Assembly (NCBI GenBank): GCA_003024785.1 | Contig: PUQB01000406.1 | Span: forward strand, 67,001 to 131,000 | DNA length: 64,000 nt | Source: Selaginella tamariscina | Taxonomy: Eukaryota; Streptophyta; Lycopodiopsida; Selaginellales; Selaginellaceae | Direction of reading: 5' to 3' | Shown: piece by piece, positions 1 through 11,489 of the stretch | Position numbering within the stretch: the first letter of the stretch is position 1 | Layout: each line of letters begins with the position of its first letter | Notes under the pieces: model-generated | Seen by the model: the letters and a program-made list of their open reading frames with translations, nothing else | Told to the model about the DNA's origin: nothing | The model's database searches: none | Program-made: the position numbers and the translations under genes

Positions 1-1867
1 TCCCGAAAAGGTTGTGACATCCGTTGGGACACATGATGATTAGTATCTTCAAGCATAGAACTCCATTGGAACACCCGCCTTTTCCTCATAAATTTGTTTC
101 AACTTAGACTAATCGAGTTCGAGTATTTCTAGTTAACACAAATTCATAACTAATATTTTTTTATACTCAAGAATTAGTACACATAGGGAATAATATTAAT
201 ATATTTCATTTTCTATGGTTATTTGACGTGTGCAATCTTAAACTTGAAAGAAGTGTATTTTCTATTTTAAACCATATCTACATCATTTAATTTATAATAT
301 TATATTAATATATTTAATTATATAAATTACAATGTGTTAAAATCATATTACTAATTTTAAAGTTAAATTTAAAAATTTTAATTTTAATTTTAAAAATCAA
401 CATTGGAATTTTCATGTTCATAATAAATTCTCCTATTGATTTAAAAATTAAAATTAAACAATATTAAATTACATTTTAAAATTAAAATTATTAATAATAT
501 TGTTAATGTTATAATGAAGTCATTAGTATGTTTATTTTATTGTTTTTTTTAAATCTCTAAAATTATATGGTATTTTAGTTTAAAAAACAAGTAAATATTT
601 ATTTTTTAATTATATACAAAGATTATCTTATGTTAATGGAAATAATTTAAAACTTAATTTGAAATTTTTTTATGTAAAGTAAAATAAGCTAAAATCTTGT
701 GTTAAATGGTTTGTGTGTTTATGCCTGTATATATAAAAGATGTATGATACTTATGCAAGTATAAGTAACTTAGTGTTTATAATCAGTGATTAAATCCGTA
801 ATCGAAAAATGCTATATATATGTTTAATTACTAATTTACTAATTATTAATTTAGTTTAATTATTAATCCGTAACATTTTTTTACTACGGCATATATCACG
901 GTTTATAATTGAGTGTTTTCTATCATAAAGTTTTTGTTGATTTTGAATATGTTAATTTAAAATTTCTATCATTATTTTTAATGATTAGCATTATTTTTAA
1001 TGATTAATATTATTTTTAATGATTAATTGATTGATTTAAAAAAAGAGGAATCGAATTTAAAAGGTTTTGACTAGTTCAACAAATAAATAGAGGTGACATG
1101 AGTGTGTATAGTATGTGCACTTGTTTGTACTGCGTGTTATGTGTGTCCATATAGTTTCGATACCCAATTTTTTTTATATAAAACTAATGTACTTAATTTA
1201 TAATTTTGTTATAAACATAAGGAAAACAATTATCATCAAAGTGTCAAGGATATTCACAAGTCTAAAGTGTTATTGTGAATAGAATTTTGCAAATTGTTTG
1301 TTTTTTTTTATAAAAAAGAATACTAATATAATGAATGTTGTACAATATCATAATGTAATATATTTAGAAAATAAGTCCTAATTGAATGCAGCTTTAGACT
1401 TTATTTTAAAAATATTAATTAAAATAAAAATTTATTCTACTTAATACATATTAAGAAATAAAATATTGTAATGGTTAAAAAAATCTAAATCATTCATTTA
1501 TGAAAATTGGAGCCCTTTATTTTAAATATAAGGTAATATTAATATGTTTTAATTTTTTTAATTTAATATTTTTGATATTTTTACAATTATCATTTTTAAA
1601 ATACAATTTAGTAAAACAAAATCGAAGTAAAATATATCTAACATATACTGTAAAGTAGCTTACAATTATGTATATATTGCATGTAGTATAGACATATGCA
1701 TACTAACTTATGGGTTTTATGTGTGAGTGTTACGTGTTGCATGTGTTCATTTCCTTGTTCAAAACTATGACTTCCCATGCCTGCAATGTGTAAAAATAAA
1801 ACCATTATTTTAACTCATGTAATTTAAAACTAGTTTCTAAAGATATAATTTATTTGACCTTTTAGCT
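1..1867. other. AT-rich intergenic DNA
   Basis: Very AT-rich sequence with short A/T runs and no open frame of useful length. I see no gene, RNA or clear repeat border here. It ends where the first LTR begins. Confidence 0.6.
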
Positions 1868-2070
1868 TGTAAGGTTCCATGGTATACATGCCACATAGAC
1901 TTTGCCATGTGGCACTAGGATTTACTTAGCATCAAACACACTAATCTGGGTGCCAATTAATTTGGGCACCAAGATTTACATGGTGCTAATCTTGGCATGA
2001 ACACCTAGTATAAATGCCTTATATGAGACAGACCTAATCGAATCATATTTTAGTATTCACACCTCTCTCA
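1868..2070 (+). repeat. Left LTR of A1
   Basis: Matches 5004-5232 over its length, including the shared stretches around GGCGCCA/GGTGCCA-like words and CACCTAGTATAAATGCCTT. That last stretch contains a TATA-like TATAAAT, so the LTR promoter can still be recognised. Confidence 0.75.
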
Positions 2071-2193
2071 TTAATGGAGATGGTGGGCGGTCCTTTAAAG
2101 GCTTAACTTTTTGTGTTCTTCTTTGTTTCCTTCTCCCCTAGTTGTTATTTTTTGTGATGGCAAACAAAAAAAGGTGGTTGCAGTAAGTTCAAC

Positions 2194-2760
2194 ATGGCAA
2201 ATCAAACCATTCTACTGCAGAAAATCCACCAAGGCATGCAACAAAATGCTAATATGCAGCAAAGTGCCAATCCACACCTTTTAGTTCGAATCCATGTATT
2301 CGTCCAGAGTTTTTCAAGGCGGAAGTTGGAGCAGATGTGTACCATTGGTGGGAAACTTTCAAGGGATCATTGTTGATTACCATGGATGGTTTGAATCCCA
2401 GTGGTTGCAAGTGCCTGTAAGGACTTGCCTTGCAATGTACAATGGTGTCTTCGTTCTGAATCGGCAAGATTGGAACATCTTGTCTCAGCAATTCAAGCAA
2501 GCTTTCGGTAAGCCCGAGGATTCTGTTGCAGCTTTTTGCAAGCTCCATGACTTGAAGCAAGTGGCAGGAAAGACCGTTCAACGATTCTGGATCAAATTCT
2601 GGAACTTGGTCAATCATGTGAATTTAAGAATGACAAAACATATATGGTTGGGCTGTGTGGCCGGGCTAGTTTAGTGGAGGGATTTGGTCCCTCGACTATG
2701 AAGGAGGCCTTGAGGACTGCACAATGATTTGAGAACTCATTGGGAGCATCACAACATGTG
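2194..2760 (+). pseudogene. A1 gag-like remnant
   Basis: Open stretches on the plus strand give a gag-type peptide with an aromatic-rich core (WNILSQQFKQAFG, then FCKLHDLKQ and VQRFWIKFWNLV). This is like the capsid region of plant gypsy gag proteins. No zinc knuckle is seen. It is part of a decayed element. Confidence 0.5.
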
Positions 2761-2799
2761 TATCATGTACTAACCGATGGTTTTTGAAGATGCAGCAAA

Positions 2800-4836
2800 G
2801 ACAACATTTTGAACACCATCCGGTTTGTACGAATTTACTGTTATGCCATTTGGATTGGTTGGGGCCCCAACAACCTTCTAACGGATGATGGACGGACTAT
2901 TGGAGGGCTTTGAAGAATTCGCACGTGCATATTAACAACCTTCTGATTCACTCTGTTATATGGGAGGAGCACCTTCAGCAGTTAGAATGGGTCCTACAGC
3001 AATTGGTACAATACGAGTTAAAGTTGAAAAAGAAAAAGTGCCCCTAAAGTACTTAAGCTTCATCATCACGATGGAGAGTGTGAAGGCGGATCCCGAGAAG
3101 ACCCTCACTGTACAAGAATTCTTACTCATGAGTTAGTGGTTGAGTTGTAGCATTTTTAGGGAAGGTGACATACTTGTTGTTCCGCAATTCTCAGATCTGA
3201 CAACCCCATTACAAGGATTGTTAAAACAAGGAGCTCGATTCCTATGGTTCGAGAAGTGTTAGAAGGTGTTTGAGGATGTTAAGGTCTCCACCTTTGTTGC
3301 GGTATTCGGGCTTCAACAAATTCTTTATTCTTTGGACTAATGCTTCAGATGTGGGGTTGGGTGTAAATCTATTGCAAGAGATTCCCAATGGATAGTGGTA
3401 CTCAGTTGCTTATACAAGCCGAAGCCTTAGTGATGCAGAGAAAAACTATTCCACCACAAACAGGGAATGCCTAGCAATCATATGGGCCTTTCAAAAGTTT
3501 CATGCCTATTTACATAGCTCCAACATGTTGTTGAAAATCGATCATGCTGCAATCAACTCAATTATAAAGGGATGACTAACACGTTGGGCTTTGATTCTGC
3601 AAGGGTATCAATTTTGGGTTGCTCATCAACTAGGATCTAGCATGGCAGACGTGGACGTGTTATTCTGAACTCATGTGGTGGTGGCAGCACCTGTGGCATT
3701 GTTGCCGAACGTCCTCCCAATCACGTCCTTCCTAGGCAGGAAGACATTGTGGAGGCCTAGAAGGCGGACCCATGGATCAGGACATTGTGTGAAGTCTTGA
3801 GTGGTGATGTACCCTATGAGGATCTTAAATTTTGTATGTATGCACGATCATTTAGATTGATGGATGACATGCTCGTGTTTGTTAGAGACGGTTTTGAGTG
3901 TCGTTTGGTGGAGCCGTTGGTTTACATTAACTCTTAGTTGTAGTTCTTTCATGATAACTCGATGTCCAGACACATGGGATTTCAACGATGCCTTGATAGG
4001 ATTCGGCAGCACTTGTATTGGTCTCGATTGCAGCAAGACCTACATGAGTACATTCATACGTGTTCGAAGTGTCAACGGTATAGTGTGTCCACACTTCCTC
4101 CTGCTACAGCCATAGAGCCAATTCGAGTTTCTCACCCATTTGAATTGGTAGCTTATAAACATCATAGGGTTGTTTCCTATGTCGCAATGTGCTGGTGAGT
4201 AGAAGTGTGTGCTTTGTCGGACGCTATGGCAACTTTTATCATCAAGTTCTTGCTCACTTAGGTGGTGCTGAGGTATGGTTGCCATGAACAAATTTTATCA
4301 GATCAAGGACCTGGTTCAGCATCAGAAGCAGTAGCTTTGTTGATGCGATGGTTGCAAATCAAACAATCCTTTGCCTCAGCTTATCATCCTGAGATTGATG
4401 GTTTGGTGGAGCAATTGAATAGAACTTTCAAAGCCATGCTATGAACCCAGACCATATAGATTGGGATATGTGGCTTCCATATCTCCAGTTCGCTTATGTT
4501 TTAGCCCCTCACAAGTCAACAAGGATTTTCCCATTCAAAGCTCTATATGGTCATGAACTCGTGTTGCCACCAGTGGTTGGCATCACTTCTCAAGAGGCAC
4601 GATTTTGGATGGGCGTGGCTAGAGCATTTGAACCAAGTCCTTCCTCTGTTGTATGCTTAAGGTGGAGAATGGTTAGCCCGGGCACAAGAGTATCAGTGTT
4701 GAACTTACAATCAACGACATTAAATGCCACCTCAATATCAAGTGGGAGATTTAGATCTCGTATGGTTTCCGAGGCTAAGGGATCAAACACACGTAGTAGG
4801 GCTTTAGCCGTAATGGGTTGGTCCATGGAATGCTGA
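2800..4836 (+). pseudogene. A1 pol remnant (RT, RNase H, integrase)
   Basis: Reverse transcriptase is marked by VMPFGLVGAPTTF near 2840-2880. An RNase H-like stretch (TNASDVGLGV type) lies near 3330-3370. The integrase zinc-binding region lies near 3960-4080 (HMGFQRCLDRI, then CSKCQRY). Integrase core words ILSDQGPGS and YHPEIDGLVEQLNR lie near 4290-4430. The domain order RT-RNase H-integrase is that of Ty3/gypsy. No chromodomain is visible. Confidence 0.65.
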
Positions 4837-5003
4837 AGAACAATTGGGGACGCAAGTGTATTTCTTGAAGCATCATGATGGCATTCGAGAGTCCCAACAT
4901 GTCATACATGTGTATTAGCTACTATTGTTCCACTAGCGAACACTCATCCAAAGAGAAGCACAACCTTGATAGGCAGATGTCGCGTCTTGAGAGGGGAATG
5001 AGA

Positions 5004-5232
5004 TGTAAGGTTTCATGATATATACGCAATATATACACCACATAAACTCCCATGTAGGCACCATGTGGCGCTAGGATTACTTAACACCAAGCACACTAAT
5101 TTGGGCGCCAGCTCATCTAGGCACTAGGATTTACCTACAATGGGAGCACTAATTCTAGCACGGACACCTAGTATAAATGCCTTGTATGATACATACCTAA
5201 TTGAATCATTTTTGTTTTTCACACCTCTTTCA
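5004..5232 (+). repeat. Right LTR of A1
   Basis: Starts TGTAAGGTTTCATG straight after the purine tract and ends near CACCTCTTTCA. It is clearly homologous to 1868-2070 but with many differences, which implies an old insertion. Confidence 0.75.
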
Positions 5233-5735
5233 AGTTTACCTTTATATAACATATTAAAATTTTAAAATAGAATTTATAATTAAAACAATTGAAAATCTTA
5301 AAATAATTCTCCTTTAGAAATTCAAGATGTTAATAAATTCCCCTTTATTAAAATTTAAATTTCAACTAAAAATACATTTTTGTTAATAAACTTTAAAGTT
5401 GAACTTAACTTCATTCACACCACTCAATGAAGATACCATAGTATAACGTATTTATATAATTTATTATTAGTTTACAGTTTCAAGATTGAAATTGCATGCA
5501 AATCAAAATATGTATAGAAATGATTTTATGAATATTTAAACACCTCACTATATTTAAATAAACATAGAATTATATCTAAATAGTATGCGGATAAATTATA
5601 CAATATTTAAAATGCATAGGAAATCTAAGGAATGAGGATTACATATTTTGCTAAAAAAATTTGTTTTATGCTTGTTTTTTAATTGCTTTATCTCAACATA
5701 GACGTGAATTAAAATTATTAATAGCATAGTGCGAT
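5233..5735. other. AT-rich spacer
   Basis: AT-rich sequence between elements A1 and A2. I see no gene or RNA in it. Confidence 0.5.
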
Positions 5736-5841
5736 TGTAATGACCATCGGATTGATTTCAATCTTGACCACTCACTCCTGTATAAAAGCTAGGGTTTTGG
5801 GCTAATATAATATACACATTTTTATATTATGAGCTCTCACA
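5736..5841 (+). repeat. LTR-like remnant of A2
   Basis: Begins TGTAATGACC and ends CTCTCACA, and holds a TATAAAAG box (5771-5778). It is short for an LTR and no matching right copy was found, so the call rests on the ends, the promoter word and the primer-site-like sequence that follows. Confidence 0.35.
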
Positions 5842-7194
5842 TTGGTGGAGATGAGGGGCTTTAATTGTCGCTATGCTTAGATTTGTGTCTTTATTATCTT
5901 CCTTGTCTTTTATATCTAACTTTACCATTGTCTAGATCGGTTTTATTTTTTGTAGATTTATTCTTTTTCTTTTCGTTCATGGATGCACAATAAGCAAATC
6001 CTTTGTTTGTGGAGCACCTACTTATGTAATTGTTATATGCCATGCGGGTGCAATTGAACAATTAGTCTCAATTGATGGCAGTGTTCACTGCCCATGGTAT
6101 TATTCCTCTTGCTCATGTTAGAATCCTTAAGTCAACTGAATTACTTTAGTGGAAATCTTAGGGATGATATGTATTATTTTTGATCACTTCACTATAGTCC
6201 CAAATATTATCATGGACAATGCTTGATGTTTGCTCGAGTTCCTACTTGTTTTCAAAAAGTGTTGCAATGTATAATGGTCTGGATGCAACAACTCATGAGG
6301 ATTGGAATATTCTTCTAACGATCTTCAAACGTGCATTTGAGCATGTGACAATGCTTTTTCAGCAATTTCATCATATTCGTTAGGAGTGATTTGATTTAGT
6401 GAGGTAGTTTGGTGTTTGTTTTTGAATCTTTTGTTTCATGTAAAGCCTAACATGTCGAAGTACATCAAGTTAGGTATGTTGTGGCTAACACTTCATCAAG
6501 ACCTTGTGGGTTTGTGCATGCATTGGCTCCAATAACTCTTCATGATGCTTTAGGGCTAGCACAACAATATGAGACATTACCTCTCCCACTTGTAGCTTCA
6601 CGTTTTTTAGTTCCATTTCATGTTGGGGATGGTCCTGCTCCGATGAAGGTTGATGCTATCATTGCTCGTGTACTACCACAAGGTTGGGGATGTGGACATG
6701 GACGTGCAGTCCATTGTTGGGCATGTGATGAGATTGGACACGTGTATCGGTGCTATCAACATTTTCTCGATCGTGTTCTCCATCTTCGAGATAGAGGCCT
6801 TGGCATCAACAACGTCTGGTTGGCGTTGCTATAGTAGATCTTCTGGGAAATAAAGAATCACATGAGAGTCCTCGTGCGAATAAGTTGGTAACCCTCCGTC
6901 TTTCAAGAGTATCATCAAAGGGTCCATTCGGCACCAATTCATCCGGTCTTTACTTTTAAAGCTCAATTTAATAACACAATACATCATGTTTTCCTTTTAG
7001 TGTTGGTTGAATATAGGTTTGAGTTTGTCTTCTATTTTGCAATCTATTGCTACACATTGTAGTTGCCATGTGATAAAATCAATTTTCATTCTTTACAATA
7101 AAGAACACACTCATGCTTGTTTACGATATGAAGACTGACATCGTTGTTCATGTGGACGATCATGAGCTTAAGCTCAATCTTTGCGGGTGGTGCT
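5736..7194 (+). mobile_element. Old gypsy element A2, left part
   Basis: Begins with an LTR-like stretch (TGTAATGACC to CTCTCACA) followed by TTGGTGGAGATGAGGGG. That downstream stretch resembles the one after the LTRs of A1 and C (CATTGGTGGA type), so it is the likely primer site. A gag remnant follows at about 6170-6830, with a CCHC zinc knuckle (CWACDEIGHVYRC) near 6710-6750. Protease-like sequence follows to 7194. There the element is interrupted by the B array, and the rest resumes at 29533. It is broken throughout. Confidence 0.55.
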
Positions 7195-7846
7195 TGTCAC
7201 GACCCGATACAGAATACAGGATTCTGGATACAGGACATGGGTTGCAGGACTTTCCTACAGGATTCCGGATATAGGATATGGGTTGCAGGACTTTCCTACA
7301 GGATATTCCTACCAGGATTCCGGACACAGGATTCGGTTGCAGGATATTCCTACAGGATATTCCTATAGGATATGCCACAGGATATGCCTAGAGGATAAGG
7401 GACATGTGGACTCATCTTAGCCTCTGCATGCATGCAATCACTTTTGCATGCATGCAACCACTTTTAGCACTCATGCCTAGATTAGCTCTTGGAGTTGTGA
7501 GCATAAAAGCTCCGACCTAATCAGTTACTATCAACACCAGTCTTACTACGATCAATCTTGTCTTGTCTTGTTCTTGTCTTGTTTCCTGTCTTTCCTGCTC
7601 GCTCCTGTTTCCTGTCTGCTCCTGGATCCTGTCCTGCTCCGGATCCTGTCCTGTTCCTGTCTTGTTCCTGGATCTTGTCCTGCGCTTTCCTGTCTTGCTC
7701 CCGGATCCTATCCTGATCCTGTCTTGCTCCTAGATCCGTCCTGTTCCTATTCTAGTTCCTGTCCTGCTCTCGGTCCTGTTCCTGAGTCAAGCCTTCCTGT
7801 CCTTGGAATCCTGTTCTCTTCCTGGTTCCTGGATCGTGGCTTGACA
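7195..7846 (+). repeat. Left LTR of B1
   Basis: 652 bp, TGTCAC to TTGACA. The first third is built of short GGATACAGGAT-type units and the last third of TCCTGTCCTGCTCC-type pyrimidine-rich units. Related LTRs occur at 12920-13556, 29010-29532 and as a solo LTR at 46939-47570. Confidence 0.9.
7502..7535 (+). promoter_or_regulatory. LTR TATA box and presumed transcript start (family B)
   Basis: CATAAAAGC at 7502-7510 is conserved in all four family-B LTRs. The conserved word CAGTTACTATCAAC follows (7522-7535 here, 13247-13260 in the next LTR). In the 12920 LTR it lies about 31 bases after the TATA box, the usual plant TATA-to-start spacing. The 7195 LTR lacks an 11-base stretch here. The start position is inferred. 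Confidence 0.5.
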
Positions 7847-7848
7847 GT

Positions 7849-7861
7849 TTGATAGTAACTG
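7849..7861 (+). other. Putative self-priming primer-binding site of B1
   Basis: TTGATAGTAACTG lies two bases inside the left LTR end. It is the exact 13-base reverse complement of CAGTTACTATCAA at 7522-7534, the presumed 5' end of the element's transcript. No TGG-starting tRNA-complementary site is seen at this place. This is the arrangement known for Tf1/sushi-type elements, whose transcript folds back to prime reverse transcription. The function is inferred. Confidence 0.55.
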
Positions 7862-7938
7862 CTTCATAGTTCTCCGTTTTCCAGCTACCTTTTTCTTGAT
7901 TCTTTTCCTTCATTTTCCTCCTTTTTCTTTCCTAGATC

Positions 7939-8910
7939 ATGGCTGATTTTGAGCGCTTTCAACGCGAGCACCAAATGCTACTTCATGAGCTGGCCACTTT
8001 GCGCCAAGTGGTCACCGACCTGCAAGGTTCCACCACTGCGGCACATGCAGCTGCTGATGCATCCTCCAAGGCTGCTGCGCAGGCTCTCTCCCAGGCATCG
8101 GTGGTTCCCTCTTCATCAAACTTTTCTTCGGAGCCGAAGGTTAGCATGCCAGAGAAGTTCAGTGGTAATCGTGCCGATTTCCAAGGTTTCCTGAATCAGA
8201 TCCGGCTCTTGATCCGTATGCAACCACGGCGCTACTCGACTGATGCTCAAAAGGTGGGTCTTTTGGCATCCTTACTAAGTGGATCTCCACGGGCTTGGGT
8301 TGCCCCCTTGCTGGAGCGTGACGACCCATTGATGGAAGACTTTGAAGGTTTCGTGGCTGCCTTTGAAGCCTGTTTTGGAGATCCTGATAAGTACCGTTCT
8401 GCATGCACGAAGTTACGGAAGCTCACTCAAGGATCCCGACCAGCTTCCGTCTATGCATCCGAATTTCAGCAACTTTGCACGAACATTCCATGGGACGAGA
8501 CTGCATTGATCGAACACTTCCGTTTTGGGTTGAGGGATGACGTGAAGGACCTTCTCCTTACGTTACCGGATGCCCAAACATTAGCAGATCATGCAACAAG
8601 CTGTTCGTTGCGACAACCGTTTGTTCGAGCGTCGTCAGGAAAGATCCCGTCAGCAGTTCCTGCAAACCAATCCTGCAGCTGTGGTACATGTTCCTGCACC
8701 ACCTTCTGGAGTAGTTCCTATGGAGGTTGAGAAATCCAAGCGTGGTCTCTTTCCGCTGCTGAGAAGCAACGTCGTCGCAGTGAGAACCTGTGCTTGTATT
8801 GTGGTGGAGCAGGACACAAGGTGGCAGATTGTCCTATTAAAGCCAGGAACTTCAAGACGCGTGAAGTTGAAGCTGAAGTTCAGTCGGAAAACTCCAATGT
8901 CCACTTCGTC
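7939..8910 (+). pseudogene. B1 gag region
   Basis: Starts at MADFERFQREHQ and has an N-terminal coiled-coil-like helix (about residues 1-30) and an Ala/Ser-rich linker. A retrotransposon gag capsid-like domain follows (MPEKFSGNRADFQGFL, then GSPRAWVAPLLERDD and FEACFGDP). Downstream near 8790-8835 is a CCHC zinc knuckle ([14 protein letters not shown]). The protein would form the particle shell and bind element RNA. It is part of a retroelement fossil. Confidence 0.8.
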
Positions 8911-8924
8911 TAGGAGCCGCGAAG

Positions 8925-9340
8925 TTGGACGTAGGTGCAGGCTCCATTGGTGCTGCTCATACCATCCCATCACTTAAGTTTCCTGTACACATTCATCTTA
9001 ATAATCGAGAGCTCATGGAGTTTGCCTTGTTAGACACTGGTGCAAATGCATGCTTCATGGATGACACGTTTGCAACTCAACATGGCATTTCGGTGGTGAA
9101 GTTGAAGCGTGCAGTTCCTGTAGAGGTGGCCGATGGGCGTCTAATTGCTTCTGGCGCAGTTACCCATGCTACCGAACCTCTCTCCTGCAGGTATGGCACA
9201 TTCAACTGTTCAATTTCCTTCAACTTGATCAAGACTCGGTCGACTCCCATCATTTTGGGCATGCCATGGTTCGTTGTTGCAAATCCGCAGATCGACTGGA
9301 GGTCTAGGACGCTCACGTTTTCCTCTCCACAGCTAGGATC
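8925..9340 (+). pseudogene. B1 aspartic protease region
   Basis: Contains the retroviral-type active-site word LLDTGANACFMDD near 9030-9060 and the flap and C-terminal words RSTPIILGMPWF near 9238-9273. These are standard for gypsy proteases that cut the gag-pol product. Confidence 0.75.
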
Positions 9341-9399
9341 AATCCTGTACCTTCCTGTGTGCAGGATACATCCTTAGTATCTGAGGCAGTACAAGCTAC

Positions 9400-9680
9400 A
9401 GGATTGACCGTGCCTGTTCCTGTACCAGTGTTGAAGACTCCTCCTCGACAGGATTCACCTCATGTCAGTTCCTCAGCACATCCGCAGGCTCTCTCCACTC
9501 CTGTAAGTTTGCGGTGTCCTGTACAGGGTTCTTCCAATCCTGTATCAGTGTCGAAGGTTCCTCCTCAACAGGATCCACCTCCTGTTGATTCGTCAGCACA
9601 TTCGCAGGCTTCTTCCACTCTTGCGCAACCACGGACTCCTGTACAGGATTCTTCCAATCCTGTACACTCATCAACACCAC
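9400..9680 (+). repeat. Pro/Ser-rich 40-residue tandem repeat in B1
   Basis: Between protease and RT there are two copies of a unit of about 120 bases (40 residues). They share words such as PPRQDSPHVSSSAHPQA / PPQQDPPPVDSSAHSQA, and both end in SSNPV. The same spacer is present in copy B2 near 14660-14930. It is a low-complexity linker of unknown role. Confidence 0.65.
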
Positions 9681-10009
9681 ACAGGTTTTTTCCAATCCTG
9701 CTTCTTTCTGTTACCCTGCTTCTGTTCCATCCCCCAAGATCCTTCCTCTTTTTCAGTCACAGCTCCCTCCTTCTCCTCTCCGAGTTCTTACCACTACCAT
9801 GCATGAACTCGCCACTGATCCTGCTCCCTTCCACCTTTTTGCCTTTCAAGTAACTCCTACGTCCTCTTCTACCTTTCCTGTATCCGACTCCCCTGTTTTT
9901 CTCCTTCTCCTTCTCCTTCTCCTTCTCCTCCTTCTTCCCTACCATCCAAGTACCACGACTTTAAGGACGTTTTTGACAAGCACAAGGCTGCAGTTCTTCC
10001 TGTTCACAG

Positions 10010-11320
10010 GTCCTACGACTGTCCTATTGATCTTGCGGAAGGAAAGACTCCACCATTCGGACCGATTTATGCATTGTCACCCACAGAGTTGGAGGTTCTT
10101 CGTCAGTACATCGAGGACAACTTGGCATCCGGCTTCATTCGTCACTCAAAGTCCCCTGCAGGAGCTCCTATCTTCTTTGTCAAGAAGAAGGATGGGAGTT
10201 TACGTTTGGTTGTGGACTACAGGGGTTTGAATCAAGTCACCATTCGGAATCGGTACCCGTTGCCATTGATCCCGGAACTTCTCGATCGGCTGCGAGGAGC
10301 AAAGGTGTTCACGAAGATCGACTTACGAGGGCCTACAACCTTGTACGGATTCGTCCCGGCGATGAGTGGAAGACTGCCTTTCGTACAAGGTATGGACATT
10401 TTGAGTACACGGTAATGCCTTTCGGCCTTACCAATGCCCCAGCTGTGTTCCAACACATGGTGAACGACATTTTCCGTGACTTCTTGGACCAGTTTGTGGT
10501 GATCTACCTCGACGACATCTTGATTTTCTCCAAGGACCAGGCGGCACATGACAAGCATGTACGACTAGTTTTAGAGCGGCTTCGCGAGCATGGCCGTACG
10601 CGAAGTTGGAGAAGTGTTTTTTCGATAGGGATTCGGTGGAGTTCTTGGGCTACATCGTCTCTCCTGCTGGCGTTTCCATGGACATGCACAAGGTGAAGAC
10701 CATCGTGGAGTGGGAGAGGCCCAAGTCGGTACGAGATGTACAATGTTTCCTTGGCTTTGCAAACTTCTACAGGCGGTTCATACAGGACTTCTCCAAGCGT
10801 GTACTTCCACTCACAGAACTCACCAAGCGCACAGGACTTTTCTCTTGGTCCGACAAGGCGGAACACGCGTTCACAACACTCAAGGACGTTTTCACGACAG
10901 CTCCGATTTTAGCACATCCTGACCCTTCTCATCCTTTCTTCATTGAAGCAGATGCCTCGGATTTTGCAGTAGGATCCGTCCTATCGCAAGTTGGAGAGGA
11001 CAAGTTGCTTCATCCTGTAGCTTTTCACTCTCGTAAGTTCCTGTCGGCGGAGATCAACTACGAGATTCATGACAAGGAACTCAAGGCCATTGTGGATTCG
11101 TTTGAGGAGTGGCGGCATTTCCTGGAAGGTGCTGCACATCCTGTACAAGTTCTTACGGATCACAAGAACCTGGAGTACTTTCAAACGGCTCGGGTCCTCA
11201 GTCGGCGACAGGCTAGGTGGGCAGAGTTCCTATCACGTTTTGACTTCGTCATCGTCTACAGGCCCGGCTTTCGGAATGGCAAGGCGGACGCATTGTCTAG
11301 GCGCTCTTACCTTGCACCAA
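10010..11320 (+). pseudogene. B1 reverse transcriptase and RNase H region
   Basis: RT motifs in order are [39 protein letters not shown], the [14 protein letters not shown] type and the catalytic [12 protein letters not shown] near 10497-10532. The thumb ([16 protein letters not shown]) follows. RNase H shows [18 protein letters not shown] near 10940-10990, then [18 protein letters not shown] and GKADALSRR near 11280-11310. The order and motifs are those of Ty3/gypsy. Confidence 0.88.
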
Positions 11321-11489
11321 GCCCGGGCGATCCTGCATTTGACTGTCAAAGGCAAGTGTTGTTGGGTCCTGATCGTTTCCGGCTTGGGCACTGCAGGTTC
11401 ATCAGGCTCCAGCAAATTCAACACTCCTACAGGACGTCCGTTCGCAGTTGGCTACAGACGACTTGGCAAAAATGTGTTCTCACACATTC

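Larger units (their letters stand above)
1868..5232 (+). mobile_element. Old Ty3/gypsy LTR element A1
   Basis: About 3.4 kb, bounded by two similar LTRs that both start TGTAAGGTT and end near CTCTCTCA/CTCTTTCA. A purine-rich tract (4989-5003) sits directly before the right LTR. Inside, in order, are gag-like, reverse transcriptase, RNase H and integrase remnants on the plus strand. It is shorter than a usual gypsy element (5 kb or more). The LTRs are visibly diverged and no clear target duplication remains, so it is an old, broken copy with many interruptions. Confidence 0.75.

Noticed and set aside
5233-5237. A target duplication around A1
   Set aside because: The five bases on each side (TAGCT and AGTTT) do not match. 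It has decayed or the LTR ends are slightly off.
7200-7400. Regularly spaced GGATACAGGAT-like units that could suggest a CRISPR array or satellite
   Set aside because: Units are irregular, have no unique spacers and lie inside a retrotransposon LTR that recurs four times. This is LTR sequence of a eukaryotic element.
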